Assembly (NCBI GenBank): GCA_046263195.1
Contig: JBHELG010000037.1
Span: forward strand, 1 to 18,719
Source of the DNA: JBHELG01 sp046263195
GTDB lineage: Bacteria > Actinomycetota > Nitriliruptoria > Nitriliruptorales > JAHWKO01
Reading direction: 5' to 3'
Length of the DNA stretch: 18,719 nt
The notes beneath the pieces are model-generated. The model had not been told where the DNA came from. It did not search any database and saw only the letters and a list, made by a program, of their open reading frames with translations. The position numbers and the translations under genes were made by a program. Numbering within the stretch: the stretch's first letter is position 1; each line of letters starts with the position of its first letter. Positions 1-6,711 of the stretch are shown piece by piece.

Positions 1-1
1 G

Positions 2-74
2 TGCCCCCAACGGGATTCGAACCCGTGTCACCACCTTGAAAGGGTGGGATCCTAGACCGCTGGACGATGGGGGC
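2..74 (-). tRNA. tRNA-Glu (anticodon UUC)
   Basis: Read on the minus strand this folds as a complete cloverleaf. The acceptor stem is GCCCCCA paired with TGGGGGC, the anticodon stem is CCACC/GGTGG around the loop CTTTCAA (anticodon TTC, glutamate), and the T-arm is ACGGG-TTCGAAT-CCCGT. The discriminator base is A at position 2. Only one more base is visible beyond it, so whether CCA is encoded cannot be judged. The gene lies downstream of and in the same direction as ppm, separated by about 90 bases with a hairpin. Confidence 0.97.
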
Positions 75-83
75 GTGCGGCCC

Positions 84-106
84 AGCCTGCCGGTGCCCGG
101 GAGGCT
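84..106 (-). terminator. Hairpin between ppm and tRNA-Glu, possible terminator
   Basis: An inverted repeat with outer arms AGCCT/AGGCT and inner arms CCGG/CCGG, around a three-base loop with one C-C mismatch. It lies about 60 bases after the ppm stop codon. There is no T-rich tail on the minus strand, so it is at best a tail-less terminator, or a processing structure between mRNA and tRNA. Confidence 0.35.
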
Positions 107-167
107 ACCCCATAGCTGGTGGTGGAAGGGCCGACGGCGAAGGGTCGTGTCGGTCGCTGGCGTGGGG

Positions 168-920
168 TCAGGCGCCGGAGGTGTCGACGGAGCGTTTGTG
201 GGCTGGTGCTGCATGCCGGGGGCCAGTGAATGACCAGATGAGCACCCGCCACAGCGCCTCGAGAATGATGGCCCGGCTGATCTTGCTCGCTCCGCTGCGC
301 CGCTCTACGAAGGTGATCGGGACCTCCGCGATGGTGAAGCCCTTGCGCCAGGCGTGCAGGACCGTTTCGAGCTGAAAGGAATAACCCTCTGAGCGCAAGG
401 ATTCCACGTCGAGCTCTTCCAGCACCTCGCGCCGGAAAGCGCGGTAGCCGCTGGTCGCGTCGTGTACGGGGACGCCTGAAACGAGCTGCACGTAGCGGTT
501 ACCCCCCCGCGACAGCGCCCGCCGGTGCCAAGGCCAGTTCTCCGTGCGCCCTCCCGCGACGTAGCGGCTGCCCACGACGAGATCGGCCCAGCTCGTGCCC
601 GTCAGCAGCTGAGGCAGAGCCGCCGGGTCATGTGAGAGGTCGGCGTCCATCTCCACCAGCACGTCAAATCCGCGATCCAGCCCCCAGCGGAAACCGTTGC
701 GGTAAGCAGACCCCAGCCCCCGCTTGCTGGGCCGGTGGAGCACGTTCACCCGCCCATGCTCGGCGCTCAGCTTGTTCGCGATATCACCGGTCCCGTCGGG
801 CGAAGAATCGTCGACGATGAGGACTTCGACGTCGGCCGAAGCAGCGAGCACGCCGTCTACGACCGCCTCGAGCGTCTCGCGCTCGTTGTACGTCGGCAGG
901 ATCACGAGTGTGCCGGTCAT
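168..920 (-). CDS. ppm1: Polyprenol monophosphomannose synthase (family 2 glycosyltransferase)
   Basis: A 250-residue GT2 enzyme of the dolichyl-phosphate mannose synthase family. It would transfer mannose from GDP-mannose to polyprenyl phosphate on the cytoplasmic face of the membrane; the product feeds lipoglycan synthesis and protein O-mannosylation in actinomycetes. Visible family marks are the N-terminal LPTYNERE, the VDDSSPDGTG nucleotide-binding segment, the metal-binding EMDADLSHDP near residue 90, VVGSRYV and SGYRAFRR. No C-terminal membrane domain is present, as in the soluble catalytic half of mycobacterial Ppm1. The ATG at 918-920 overlaps the lnt stop by four bases (ATGA), which fixes the start and implies translational coupling. 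The open frame continues further upstream, but only through lnt sequence in another frame. Confidence 0.93.
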   Translation of the reverse strand: MTGTLVILPTYNERETLEAVVDGVLAASADVEVLIVDDSSPDGTGDIANKLSAEHGRVNVLHRPSKRGLGSAYRNGFRWGLDRGFDVLVEMDADLSHDPAALPQLLTGTSWADLVVGSRYVAGGRTENWPWHRRALSRGGNRYVQLVSGVPVHDATSGYRAFRREVLEELDVESLRSEGYSFQLETVLHAWRKGFTIAEVPITFVERRSGASKISRAIILEALWRVLIWSFTGPRHAAPAHKRSVDTSGA

Positions 921-2653
921 GCGCCCTCCTCGGACCTTCCCGCCTCCACGGCCACGCCGGCTCGCGGGCCTTGCCGTCCGTCTGCTCTGCGCTCGGAAGA
1001 CTCGAGTGGCTGCTCGAGATCCGTACGGGCGTGTGTGGTACGCCGGGCCCTCAACCGTAACGCGACCGCGACGAGCAGAAGTGCAAGCGCTGCCCAGCGC
1101 GTGAGGGGCCCCACGACATCCCCCACTGCGAGGTAGGGCGTCGTGACCTCTGTCACCGGAACCTCGGCGCGAATCGTCGCACGCTCGAACAGGCCGGTCC
1201 GACGTTGAACGCGTCCGTCCGGGTCGATGAGAGCCGACGCCCCGGAGATGGCCGCATGGACGACCCAACGCCCTGTTTCGACCGCCCGCAGCTGGCTCTG
1301 GGCGATGTGCTGATCGCTCTCCCAGCTCCGACCGAACGAGGCGTCGTTCGTCATCGCCACGACGAGGCCGGCATCGCCGGCTAGCACGTTCGTGCGCAGG
1401 ACGTCCGAGAACAGCGTCTCGAAACAGATGATGACCGCGACGTCGGTGAGTTCCGTCTCGACCGTCTGCGGTCCTGCTCCGGCAAGCCCGTCCCGGGGCA
1501 CCTGGCGCAGCGCCGGGACCTTGCCGAACAGCTCCCGCCAGGGCACGTACTCTCCGAACGGGACGTAGCGACGCTTCACGTAGCGGTCCAGCGGCTCACC
1601 GTTACGATCGACCAGAACCGCGGCGTTGAGGAAGTTGCGCTCCGGATCGGGGCCATCGAGGTTCGTGCCGAAAAGCAGCTGCCCGTCAACCGTCCTGGCT
1701 CCCTCGGTCACATAACGACGCAGGAACGCCCCGGTGGGCGTGAACGGGTCGACGTCGATGCTGTTCTCCGGCCAGATCGTGAGCTCGGGACGCCCACCAG
1801 CGTCGATGGCCGCGCGAGTCTCCTCGAGCAGACGCCCCGCAATGGTCGCGTCCTCCGCCTCACGGGAGCTGACGACGCCGACCAGGTCATTTCCCTGCAC
1901 CGCCAGCACATCCACGCTGCGTCCGCTGGGTGGCGGGGCGTCCGGGGGGAGGACGGCAGCCGCAACTCCGATGAGGGCGAGGGCGGCCAGCGGCCGGACG
2001 GCCGACAGGCCCGCAGCGAGCGTCGCCCCGTTCCCTGCCCGCGCAGCCTGAACGCGACGTACCGCCGCATAGATCAGGGCTCCGAGCAGGGCGGTGAGAA
2101 AGGTCAGCCCCGTTGCGCCGACCAGGCGCGCGGTGGACAACAGAGGAGACCCAGCGGCGTGTGCGTAGGCAAGCGCTCCCCATCCGAATCCCCCCAGAGG
2201 TACGACCGCACGCCACGCCTCCATTCCGGTCCACAGGACGGGGGCCGCGACCACGACCCACGCGCTACGGACCCAGCGCCGCAACAGGGCGGCCAGGAGT
2301 GCGTACCAGAGGGCCTGGATGAAAGAGAGGAGGACCCAGGCCGCCACTCCGGCAGGCTCGATGACCCATGCGAGCATGGGCAGGAAGGTCACGAGCCCGG
2401 CAACGAGACCGAGTCCGGCGGCAAGTCGAGTCGGAACGGTCCTCGCGGTCGCGGGAGGCCAACCCCGCGGGGTCGAGACCGCGACCCCCTCAGCTCCTGA
2501 CCCACCCTCCCTCTCGGGCTCGGCCCGTTCCAGGGCCATGAGGAAAAGCGGTACGACGAGCAGGATCAGCGGTCCCGCCCCGAGAGGGGCATGAGCCGCC
2601 CAGCCTGCGAGGCCCGCTCCCAGGGCGAGCGCAAAGGCGAGGACTAGACGCAA
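917..2653 (-). CDS. lnt: Apolipoprotein N-acyltransferase
   Basis: A 578-residue integral membrane enzyme that would N-acylate the N-terminal cysteine of lipoproteins after Lgt and LspA. The first ~235 residues hold several hydrophobic segments, followed by a periplasmic nitrilase-like domain and a final hydrophobic segment near 515-535. The Glu-Lys-Cys catalytic triad of the family is visible: E296 in TIWPENS, K360 in RYVKRRYVPFGEY and C410 in IICFETLF. The chosen start is TTG at 2651-2653, overlapping the end of the DUF4193 gene by ten bases; no other start lies near the N-terminus in this frame. The C-terminal ~40 residues are Arg/Glu-rich and cytoplasmic. It is coupled to ppm; in mycobacteria the two activities are fused or adjacent, so the pairing supports both calls. 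Confidence 0.93.
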   Translation of the reverse strand: MRLVLAFALALGAGLAGWAAHAPLGAGPLILLVVPLFLMALERAEPEREGGSGAEGVAVSTPRGWPPATARTVPTRLAAGLGLVAGLVTFLPMLAWVIEPAGVAAWVLLSFIQALWYALLAALLRRWVRSAWVVVAAPVLWTGMEAWRAVVPLGGFGWGALAYAHAAGSPLLSTARLVGATGLTFLTALLGALIYAAVRRVQAARAGNGATLAAGLSAVRPLAALALIGVAAAVLPPDAPPPSGRSVDVLAVQGNDLVGVVSSREAEDATIAGRLLEETRAAIDAGGRPELTIWPENSIDVDPFTPTGAFLRRYVTEGARTVDGQLLFGTNLDGPDPERNFLNAAVLVDRNGEPLDRYVKRRYVPFGEYVPWRELFGKVPALRQVPRDGLAGAGPQTVETELTDVAVIICFETLFSDVLRTNVLAGDAGLVVAMTNDASFGRSWESDQHIAQSQLRAVETGRWVVHAAISGASALIDPDGRVQRRTGLFERATIRAEVPVTEVTTPYLAVGDVVGPLTRWAALALLLVAVALRLRARRTTHARTDLEQPLESSERRADGRQGPRAGVAVEAGRSEEGA

Positions 2654-3057
2654 TCGACGCAGATCATCCTCGTCGCATCAGCGAGCTGGGTCGGGCCTTT
2701 GACGAGAAAGCACGAGGCGCAGATGAACTCGCCTTCCCGCAGGCCGTCAACATCGTCGAGTTCCTCGTCTTCCTCCCCCACGACTCTCACGAGGACGTCC
2801 TCTTCCTCGCTGTCCTCTTCGGGGACGGCTTCGACGACGGTCAGGTTGATGTCGGTGCCGGCGGTATCGTCGACATCCTCCACGTCGGCAACGTCAGGCA
2901 CGTCTGGTCCGAAGACGGCCTCATCCTCAGGGGCTTCGGCGAAGTCCTCTTCGTCGAAGACATCCTCATCCGGCTCCCCGAGCTCGTCGTCGTCGTCGAG
3001 AGGCGCGTCTTCGACCAGTTCGTCGAGCTCCGTGTCCTCGGACCTTGGAACTGCCAC
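2644..3057 (-). CDS. DUF4193 family acidic protein with C-terminal zinc ribbon
   Basis: A 137-residue protein in two parts. About 105 residues are extremely rich in Asp and Glu; the C-terminus FICASCFLVKG...MICVDCV has two CxxC pairs (113-116 and 133-136) expected to bind zinc. The tail and overall layout match actinobacterial DUF4193 proteins, including mycobacterial members of about 100 residues; this one has a longer acidic part. Function is unknown; an acidic tail plus zinc ribbon suggests contact with RNA polymerase or another basic partner, but that is inference. The GTG at 3057 is preferred because the next residues (AVPRSEDTELDEL) resemble the family N-terminus and an AAGG lies about ten bases upstream. 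A GTG at 3138 would add 27 unlike residues. It overlaps lnt by ten bases. Confidence 0.8.
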   Translation of the reverse strand: MAVPRSEDTELDELVEDAPLDDDDELGEPDEDVFDEEDFAEAPEDEAVFGPDVPDVADVEDVDDTAGTDINLTVVEAVPEEDSEEEDVLVRVVGEEDEELDDVDGLREGEFICASCFLVKGPTQLADATRMICVDCV

Positions 3058-3238
3058 CTCAACCCTGCCTTCGTTCGTTTTTGTGATCCCGCCTCGACAC
3101 CTGGTGCATGTCTCCCGTGCCCGCGAGCCATGCACCACGAGGTTCGCTTAGGCGGCGATTTCTAGCTTCTTCTTCGTACGCGACGCAACGTCATGCCGCG
3201 AGTCCGTGTTCCCTCCTGCAGCGCCAGACGTGCAAGAG

Positions 3239-3265
3239 GAGGCCCCGGGGGTTCCCCGGGGCCTC
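3239..3265. terminator. Perfect 12-bp stem hairpin, possible terminator or attenuator
   Basis: The arms GAGGCCCCGGGG and CCCCGGGGCCTC pair perfectly around the three-base loop GTT. The stem is almost pure G-C and would be very stable on either strand. There is no T-tract after it in either direction. It sits about 180 bases upstream of the DUF4193 start, so if that operon's promoter is further upstream the hairpin would lie in its leader. Otherwise it may end transcription arriving from the operon to the right. Confidence 0.5.
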
Positions 3266-3571
3266 GACGCTGGGACCACGTACCGTTGGTGCCGTCCATT
3301 GCGGTAGGACGTTGTCTACTAAGTGCGCGTGTCCCCTCTCATGTCTCCCAGGCGCTCTCCATCGGTCGCCCCCGGACGCAGCCATACAGATGAGAGACTG
3401 TCCCTGCGCCGCGGCCTCACACGGCCGATACAGCGACCGCTGGCGGTCCGCAAGGAGGCCTTCCTTCTCCCCGCGCCCGCCCCGAGCCCCCAATGGAGAA
3501 CATGAGCGCAGGATGAACGGGTGGTGGCCGGCACGTCAAGAGGGTGAGGGCCAATAGAGCCGGTCGCGCCG

Positions 3572-3709
3572 CTCCACCCCACGTCCCTTTGCGGCTCCTC
3601 GTGGCCAAGCCCCACATATGCGCAGGTCAGGGGGTTGACCGGAACTCGTGGCAGGCTCAGTTCGAGCCGCGCGGGCCGTGCGGCTCGCGGACGCTCGTGC
3701 GGGGTGGAG
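3572..3709. other. Nested inverted repeats, candidate structured RNA element
   Basis: CTCCACCCC at 3572-3580 pairs perfectly with GGGGTGGAG at 3701-3709. The pairing continues as ACG (3581-3583) with CGT (3696-3698) across a two-base bulge, giving a closing stem of twelve pairs. Inside lie three local hairpins: GTGG/CCAC at 3601-3615, GGTCA/TGACC at 3625-3640 and CGAGCCGC/GCGGCTCG at 3663-3687. The closed, multi-branched arrangement in a gene-free stretch is what a structured RNA looks like. High GC makes chance pairing common, and I recognise no RNA family. The strand is unknown. Confidence 0.3.
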
Positions 3710-3729
3710 GCATGCGAGGCCGTGGCCAC

Positions 3730-3758
3730 CACTCGGCGGGGGCCTGGCCCCCGGAGTG
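3730..3758 (-). terminator. Hairpin 20 bases after the amidohydrolase stop, likely terminator
   Basis: CACTC at 3730-3734 pairs with GAGTG at 3754-3758, and inside it CGGGGGC pairs with GCCCCCG around the loop CTG, with a two-base GG bulge. It lies immediately downstream of the amidohydrolase stop codon at 3778, where the operon should end. No T-rich tail follows on the minus strand, as is common for actinobacterial hairpin terminators. Confidence 0.6.
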
Positions 3759-3777
3759 TCGCCCTGGAGGAGGTCGT

Positions 3778-5406
3778 CTACGAGGGGGCGTGCGCGCGCG
3801 GCGACGTCACGTCCTCGTCCCAACCGGGAAGGGGCGCCTCCCCGTGCGATACGTGTCCTCGCACGACGGTGAGGACACAGCGGGTTCCACGCGGATCCTC
3901 GGCGGCAAACGGGTCGCCCTCCCAGGCTGCGAGGTCGGCGCGCATACCAGCCCACACCGTGCCCGTATACCGTTCCTGGCGGGCGACGTGCCTTCCCCCC
4001 AGGCAGCTGGCTGCGATGGCCTCGGCGCGCGACAGGCTGTGGTCGCTGCGGCGGCGGTGCTGAGCGGCATGAACGCCTCCCCAGGGGTCCATAGGCGAGA
4101 CGTTCGAATCGGAGCCGAAGGCCAGCGTCACACCGCGATCAGACAGCGCCCGGTAGGGGTTCATCCACCCTGACCGCTGGGAACCGAGGCGGGCCTCGTA
4201 CATGCCGCCCTCTCCTCCCCAGAGGGTCTCGAAGGCGGGCTGCACGCTCGCGACGAGTCCGAGTTCGGCGATCTCATCGAGAAGGTCGGGCGGAACCACC
4301 TCGACATGCTCGATGCGATGGCGGAGACGCCGCGGCTCCCCCTGCAGGTAGTCCGGCAATTCATCTGCGACCGTCCGCCAGCAACGCACCGCCTGCCGGA
4401 TGGCGGCGTCACCGATGGCATGTACGCCCACCTGGATCGCGCTGAGGGTCGCCTCGCGGAAGAACGCGATGAGATCCCTGTCGTCGAGTTCGAGGTGGCC
4501 GACCGCGTCCTCATCCGCGTAGGGCTGGCAGAGCGCGGCGGTGTGGGAGCCGAGCGAACCGTCGAGGAAAAGGTCGCCACCAGCCTGGCGGAGGCCGCGG
4601 TGGGCGACGAACCCGAGATCCATGGCCCCCCAGTAGCAGACGACCTCAACCGGCCAGCGACCCTGCAACCAGGCGTCGAAGTCCTGCGCTCCCATGATGT
4701 CGGGCCCGCCCATCTCGTGGACCGACCCGATCCCGAGGGCTACCGCGTGGCGGGCGGCACGCGCGCGAGCCTCCGCCAAGGCCGACTCGCTCATGGCCCC
4801 GATCGTCCAACGTCGAGCAATGTGTAGCGCCTCTCGCTTCAGGACGCCGGTGGGACGCCCCTCCGGGTCACGTTCCACTCCGTCGGCGCGTGCGAGCGGT
4901 GCGGCCCTGAGCGTGTGCCGGTCGACGAGGCAGGAGTGGCCGTCGCGGCGGGCGAGGTAGACCGTACGGTGAGGGGCGGCCTCGGCCACTTCGTCAGCGG
5001 TTGGGAGCCGGTCGGGAAAATCGTGGTCGTCGTAGCCATGTCCCCACAACAGGCGTCCAGGCTCGACTGAGGCGTAGGCGCGTACCGTCTCGAGCAGCTC
5101 GGCGCCACTGCGGACCTGAGTGAGGTCCATGCCACCGAGAGTGATGCCGGTCGGAGTGAGGTGGACGTGGGCGTCGACGAAGGCGGGGCCAAGCGTGCAG
5201 CCTGGGAGCTCGAGCCGGGCGGCGTGCGCCGGGGCGGCGTCGAGGTCGTCTCCGACCCAGACGACTCGAGAACCTCGTACGAGCACGGCCCGAGCCTCCG
5301 AACGCGCATATCCCAACGTCACCACCCGCTCGGCGACTATGAGGGTGCCCCGGGGGGGCGCCTCTCGGGCCGGCGGAGACTCGACTTGTGCCTGCTGGAA
5401 GTTCAC
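3778..5406 (-). CDS. YtcJ-like metal-dependent amidohydrolase (Amidohydro_3 family)
   Basis: A 542-residue member of the amidohydrolase superfamily, YtcJ-like branch: a TIM-barrel hydrolase with metal ions flanked by a composite beta-sandwich. Visible ligands and landmarks are VDAHVHL (H80, H82), LDGSLGSHTAAL near 281-292, HAIGD (H329), RIEHVE (H367) and AFGSDSNV (D433). The C-terminal sandwich strand ends in LTVVRGHVSHGE. Family members hydrolyse amides, formyl groups or hydantoin-like rings; the substrate cannot be read from sequence. The GTG start at 5404-5406 overlaps the stop of the kdd homologue (GTGA), so the two are co-translated and may act in one pathway. The first ~20 residues before TLIVAERVVTLG are probably not part of the fold, so a slightly later start is possible. 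Confidence 0.85.
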   Translation of the reverse strand: MNFQQAQVESPPAREAPPRGTLIVAERVVTLGYARSEARAVLVRGSRVVWVGDDLDAAPAHAARLELPGCTLGPAFVDAHVHLTPTGITLGGMDLTQVRSGAELLETVRAYASVEPGRLLWGHGYDDHDFPDRLPTADEVAEAAPHRTVYLARRDGHSCLVDRHTLRAAPLARADGVERDPEGRPTGVLKREALHIARRWTIGAMSESALAEARARAARHAVALGIGSVHEMGGPDIMGAQDFDAWLQGRWPVEVVCYWGAMDLGFVAHRGLRQAGGDLFLDGSLGSHTAALCQPYADEDAVGHLELDDRDLIAFFREATLSAIQVGVHAIGDAAIRQAVRCWRTVADELPDYLQGEPRRLRHRIEHVEVVPPDLLDEIAELGLVASVQPAFETLWGGEGGMYEARLGSQRSGWMNPYRALSDRGVTLAFGSDSNVSPMDPWGGVHAAQHRRRSDHSLSRAEAIAASCLGGRHVARQERYTGTVWAGMRADLAAWEGDPFAAEDPRGTRCVLTVVRGHVSHGEAPLPGWDEDVTSPRAHAPS

Positions 5407-6503
5407 GCGCGTCTGCCCGCCCTCCCACCGCCCCTGGCGGCGTCCCCCCGGTCAGCAACTGGCGCCGGGGACCCGGGTGCAAGGCTGCTCTCCTCGCTGA
5501 CGATCGTTCGAAGCCTCGGATAGGTGGCGAGCAGCTCGCATGCGACCTCGGCAGAGCCACTCACTTGACCGCCGGCGATGACGAGCTCGACGTCGCAGCT
5601 GAGAGACCGCGCAGCGTCGGCAAGGTCGGCGCAGGTCAGCGGCGACGCGGCAAACACCGCCGTCCCGCCAGGACGGATCGCCAGCAGGGCACCCGCCTCC
5701 ACGCCCTTGGCCCCGTCACAGACGACGGCGAGGTCGCACAACCCCTCGAGCCCCTCACGCACCGCGGCGGCGGTTGAGAGGGGGTCTCGAAGGTCGGCGA
5801 CGGCAGGGGTTGCCGCACCGAGAGCCTCGACGAGGCAGACCTCCTGCCAATTGGTGACGACCGACAACACGCCAGCCGCTCCCCTCTCACGCGCGGCCAC
5901 GCTTGCGAACGCCCCGGCTGCATGGCCCCCTCCAAGTACCGCCACCCTGTCTCCGGGGCCCACTCGACGTGTCACGACGCCCACGATGGGGGCGAGCTCG
6001 ATGAGGCTCAGTGCGAGCCGGGTTTCGAGATCGTCGGGGAGGCAGGCGAGTGGGCTGCTGGGGAAGATGATGGCATGCCCCCTTGCCGGCACGAGCGCGG
6101 TCGCACCGTCCCAGCCGGCCACGTCTGCAAGCCAGAGAGGGGTGAGTCCGAGCGCTGCGGGCAGGGCCACCCGCGCGCCGAGAGGTAGGTCGCGGGGATG
6201 GTCGGGACCGACGTCGCTGACCGTCCCGAGCAGTGAGCCGCCACCGCCCGAGGTGGGGTCTTGGAGCTTGCCCCGCTCGGCGACCGTCTCGAGGACACCC
6301 GCGCGCAGCCTGCCGGGATCGCCTGCCGCGTTGGCGCGCAAGCGGCGGAACACGACCGGGTCGAGTGCGAGTATCTCGACGTGGAGACGAGCCTCGTTCG
6401 GCCACAGCTGCGGGCGGTTGTCCAGCCGCCATGCCGCCCGCGGCAGGACTGCGACCGGGTCGATGGAGCGGTGCACGCCGAGACTGGAGCCCTCGATTGT
6501 CAA
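5403..6503 (-). CDS. kdd: L-erythro-3,5-diaminohexanoate dehydrogenase homologue
   Basis: A 366-residue protein resembling Kdd of lysine-fermenting bacteria, which oxidatively deaminates 3,5-diaminohexanoate to 5-amino-3-oxohexanoate with NAD(P)+. Matching segments as I recall the family are LGVHRSIDPVAVLP at the N-terminus, GKLQDPTSGGGGSLLGTV near 78-95, LGLTPLWLADV, ARGHAIIFPSS and the Rossmann loop VAVLGGGHAAGAF near 187-199. The last ~25 residues (Ala/Gly/Arg-rich) are an extension reaching the overlap with the next gene. The TTG at 6503 is preferred: it puts the start a few residues before the family N-terminus and has GGACAGGGG upstream. A TTG at 6596 would add 31 unlike residues read from a repeat copy. 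The usual lysine-fermentation partners are absent, so the substrate may differ. Confidence 0.75.
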   Translation of the reverse strand: MTIEGSSLGVHRSIDPVAVLPRAAWRLDNRPQLWPNEARLHVEILALDPVVFRRLRANAAGDPGRLRAGVLETVAERGKLQDPTSGGGGSLLGTVSDVGPDHPRDLPLGARVALPAALGLTPLWLADVAGWDGATALVPARGHAIIFPSSPLACLPDDLETRLALSLIELAPIVGVVTRRVGPGDRVAVLGGGHAAGAFASVAARERGAAGVLSVVTNWQEVCLVEALGAATPAVADLRDPLSTAAAVREGLEGLCDLAVVCDGAKGVEAGALLAIRPGGTAVFAASPLTCADLADAARSLSCDVELVIAGGQVSGSAEVACELLATYPRLRTIVSEESSLAPGSPAPVADRGDAARGGGRAGRRA

Positions 6504-6552
6504 GGCGAAGCCCCTGTCCAAGATCAATCCTGCGATTTTCCACCCTAGCAGC

Positions 6553-6584
6553 GGCCTTACAGGCCCAAGACCACGACTACGACC
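6553..6584 (-). repeat. Dispersed repeat, single copy upstream of kdd
   Basis: Read on the minus strand, GGTCGTAGT, three variable bases and then GGTCTTGGGCCTGT match the units at 10410-10473 with about two mismatches in 26 bases. The unit ends here in GGCCTGTAAGGCC, a small hairpin. It precedes kdd in the same orientation as the array precedes glpD. It lies about 50 bases before the preferred kdd start, in the divergent spacer with the EcsC-like gene. Confidence 0.75.
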
Positions 6585-6640
6585 TCTCCCCCACAATCAG
6601 CCCTTTCTCCGGCATGCCGTCGGGCGCGGAGCGCATTGGG

Positions 6641-6659
6641 CGCTCGGACGGCCCGAGCG
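6641..6659. other. Inverted repeat in the kdd / EcsC-like divergent spacer
   Basis: CGCTCGG and CCGAGCG form a seven-pair stem around ACGGC, about 50 bases upstream of the EcsC-like ATG and 140 bases upstream of kdd. A regulator site or a leader hairpin is possible. I could not fix a convincing -35/-10 pair for either gene in this spacer. Confidence 0.3.
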
Positions 6660-6711
6660 GGCTGCGAGCCGTCCTTCACGGTGCGAGTATCAGGCCGTCG
6701 AGGAGAGCGGT

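Larger units (their letters stand above)
3058..3777. other. Gene-free stretch of about 720 bases with several inverted repeats
   Basis: No open reading frame here looks like a protein on either strand: the frames that exist are short, Arg/Pro/Gly-rich and typical of chance frames in GC-rich DNA. It separates the kdd-amidohydrolase operon from the DUF4193-lnt-ppm operon, both reading leftwards, so it should hold a terminator for the first and a promoter for the second. I found a strong hairpin after the amidohydrolase, another at 3239-3265 and a nested set at 3572-3709. No tRNA, tmRNA, RNase P RNA or SRP RNA signature was recognised. The promoter of the DUF4193 operon could not be fixed. Confidence 0.6.

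Noticed and set aside
921..1268. N-terminal extension of ppm to an upstream start (366 residues)
   Set aside because: The extra 116 residues are Arg/Gly/Ser-rich and are read from the end of lnt in another frame; the ATG at 920 overlaps the lnt stop and opens the conserved LPTYNERE start.
2699..3151. Serine-rich plus-strand open frame of 150 codons
   Set aside because: It is the complement of the Asp/Glu-rich DUF4193 coding sequence (GAC/GAG read backwards gives TCG/CTC), so the Ser repeats are an artefact.
3191..3493. Hundred-codon minus-strand frame in the gene-free stretch
   Set aside because: Composition is Arg/Gly/Ala-rich with no recognisable motif, it runs through the perfect 12-bp hairpin, and it has no ribosome site.
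5578..6711. Long N-terminal extension of the EcsC-like gene
   Set aside because: It is antisense to the whole kdd gene, with Ser/Pro/Arg-rich composition; the ATG at 6712 has a ribosome site and begins the plausible protein.
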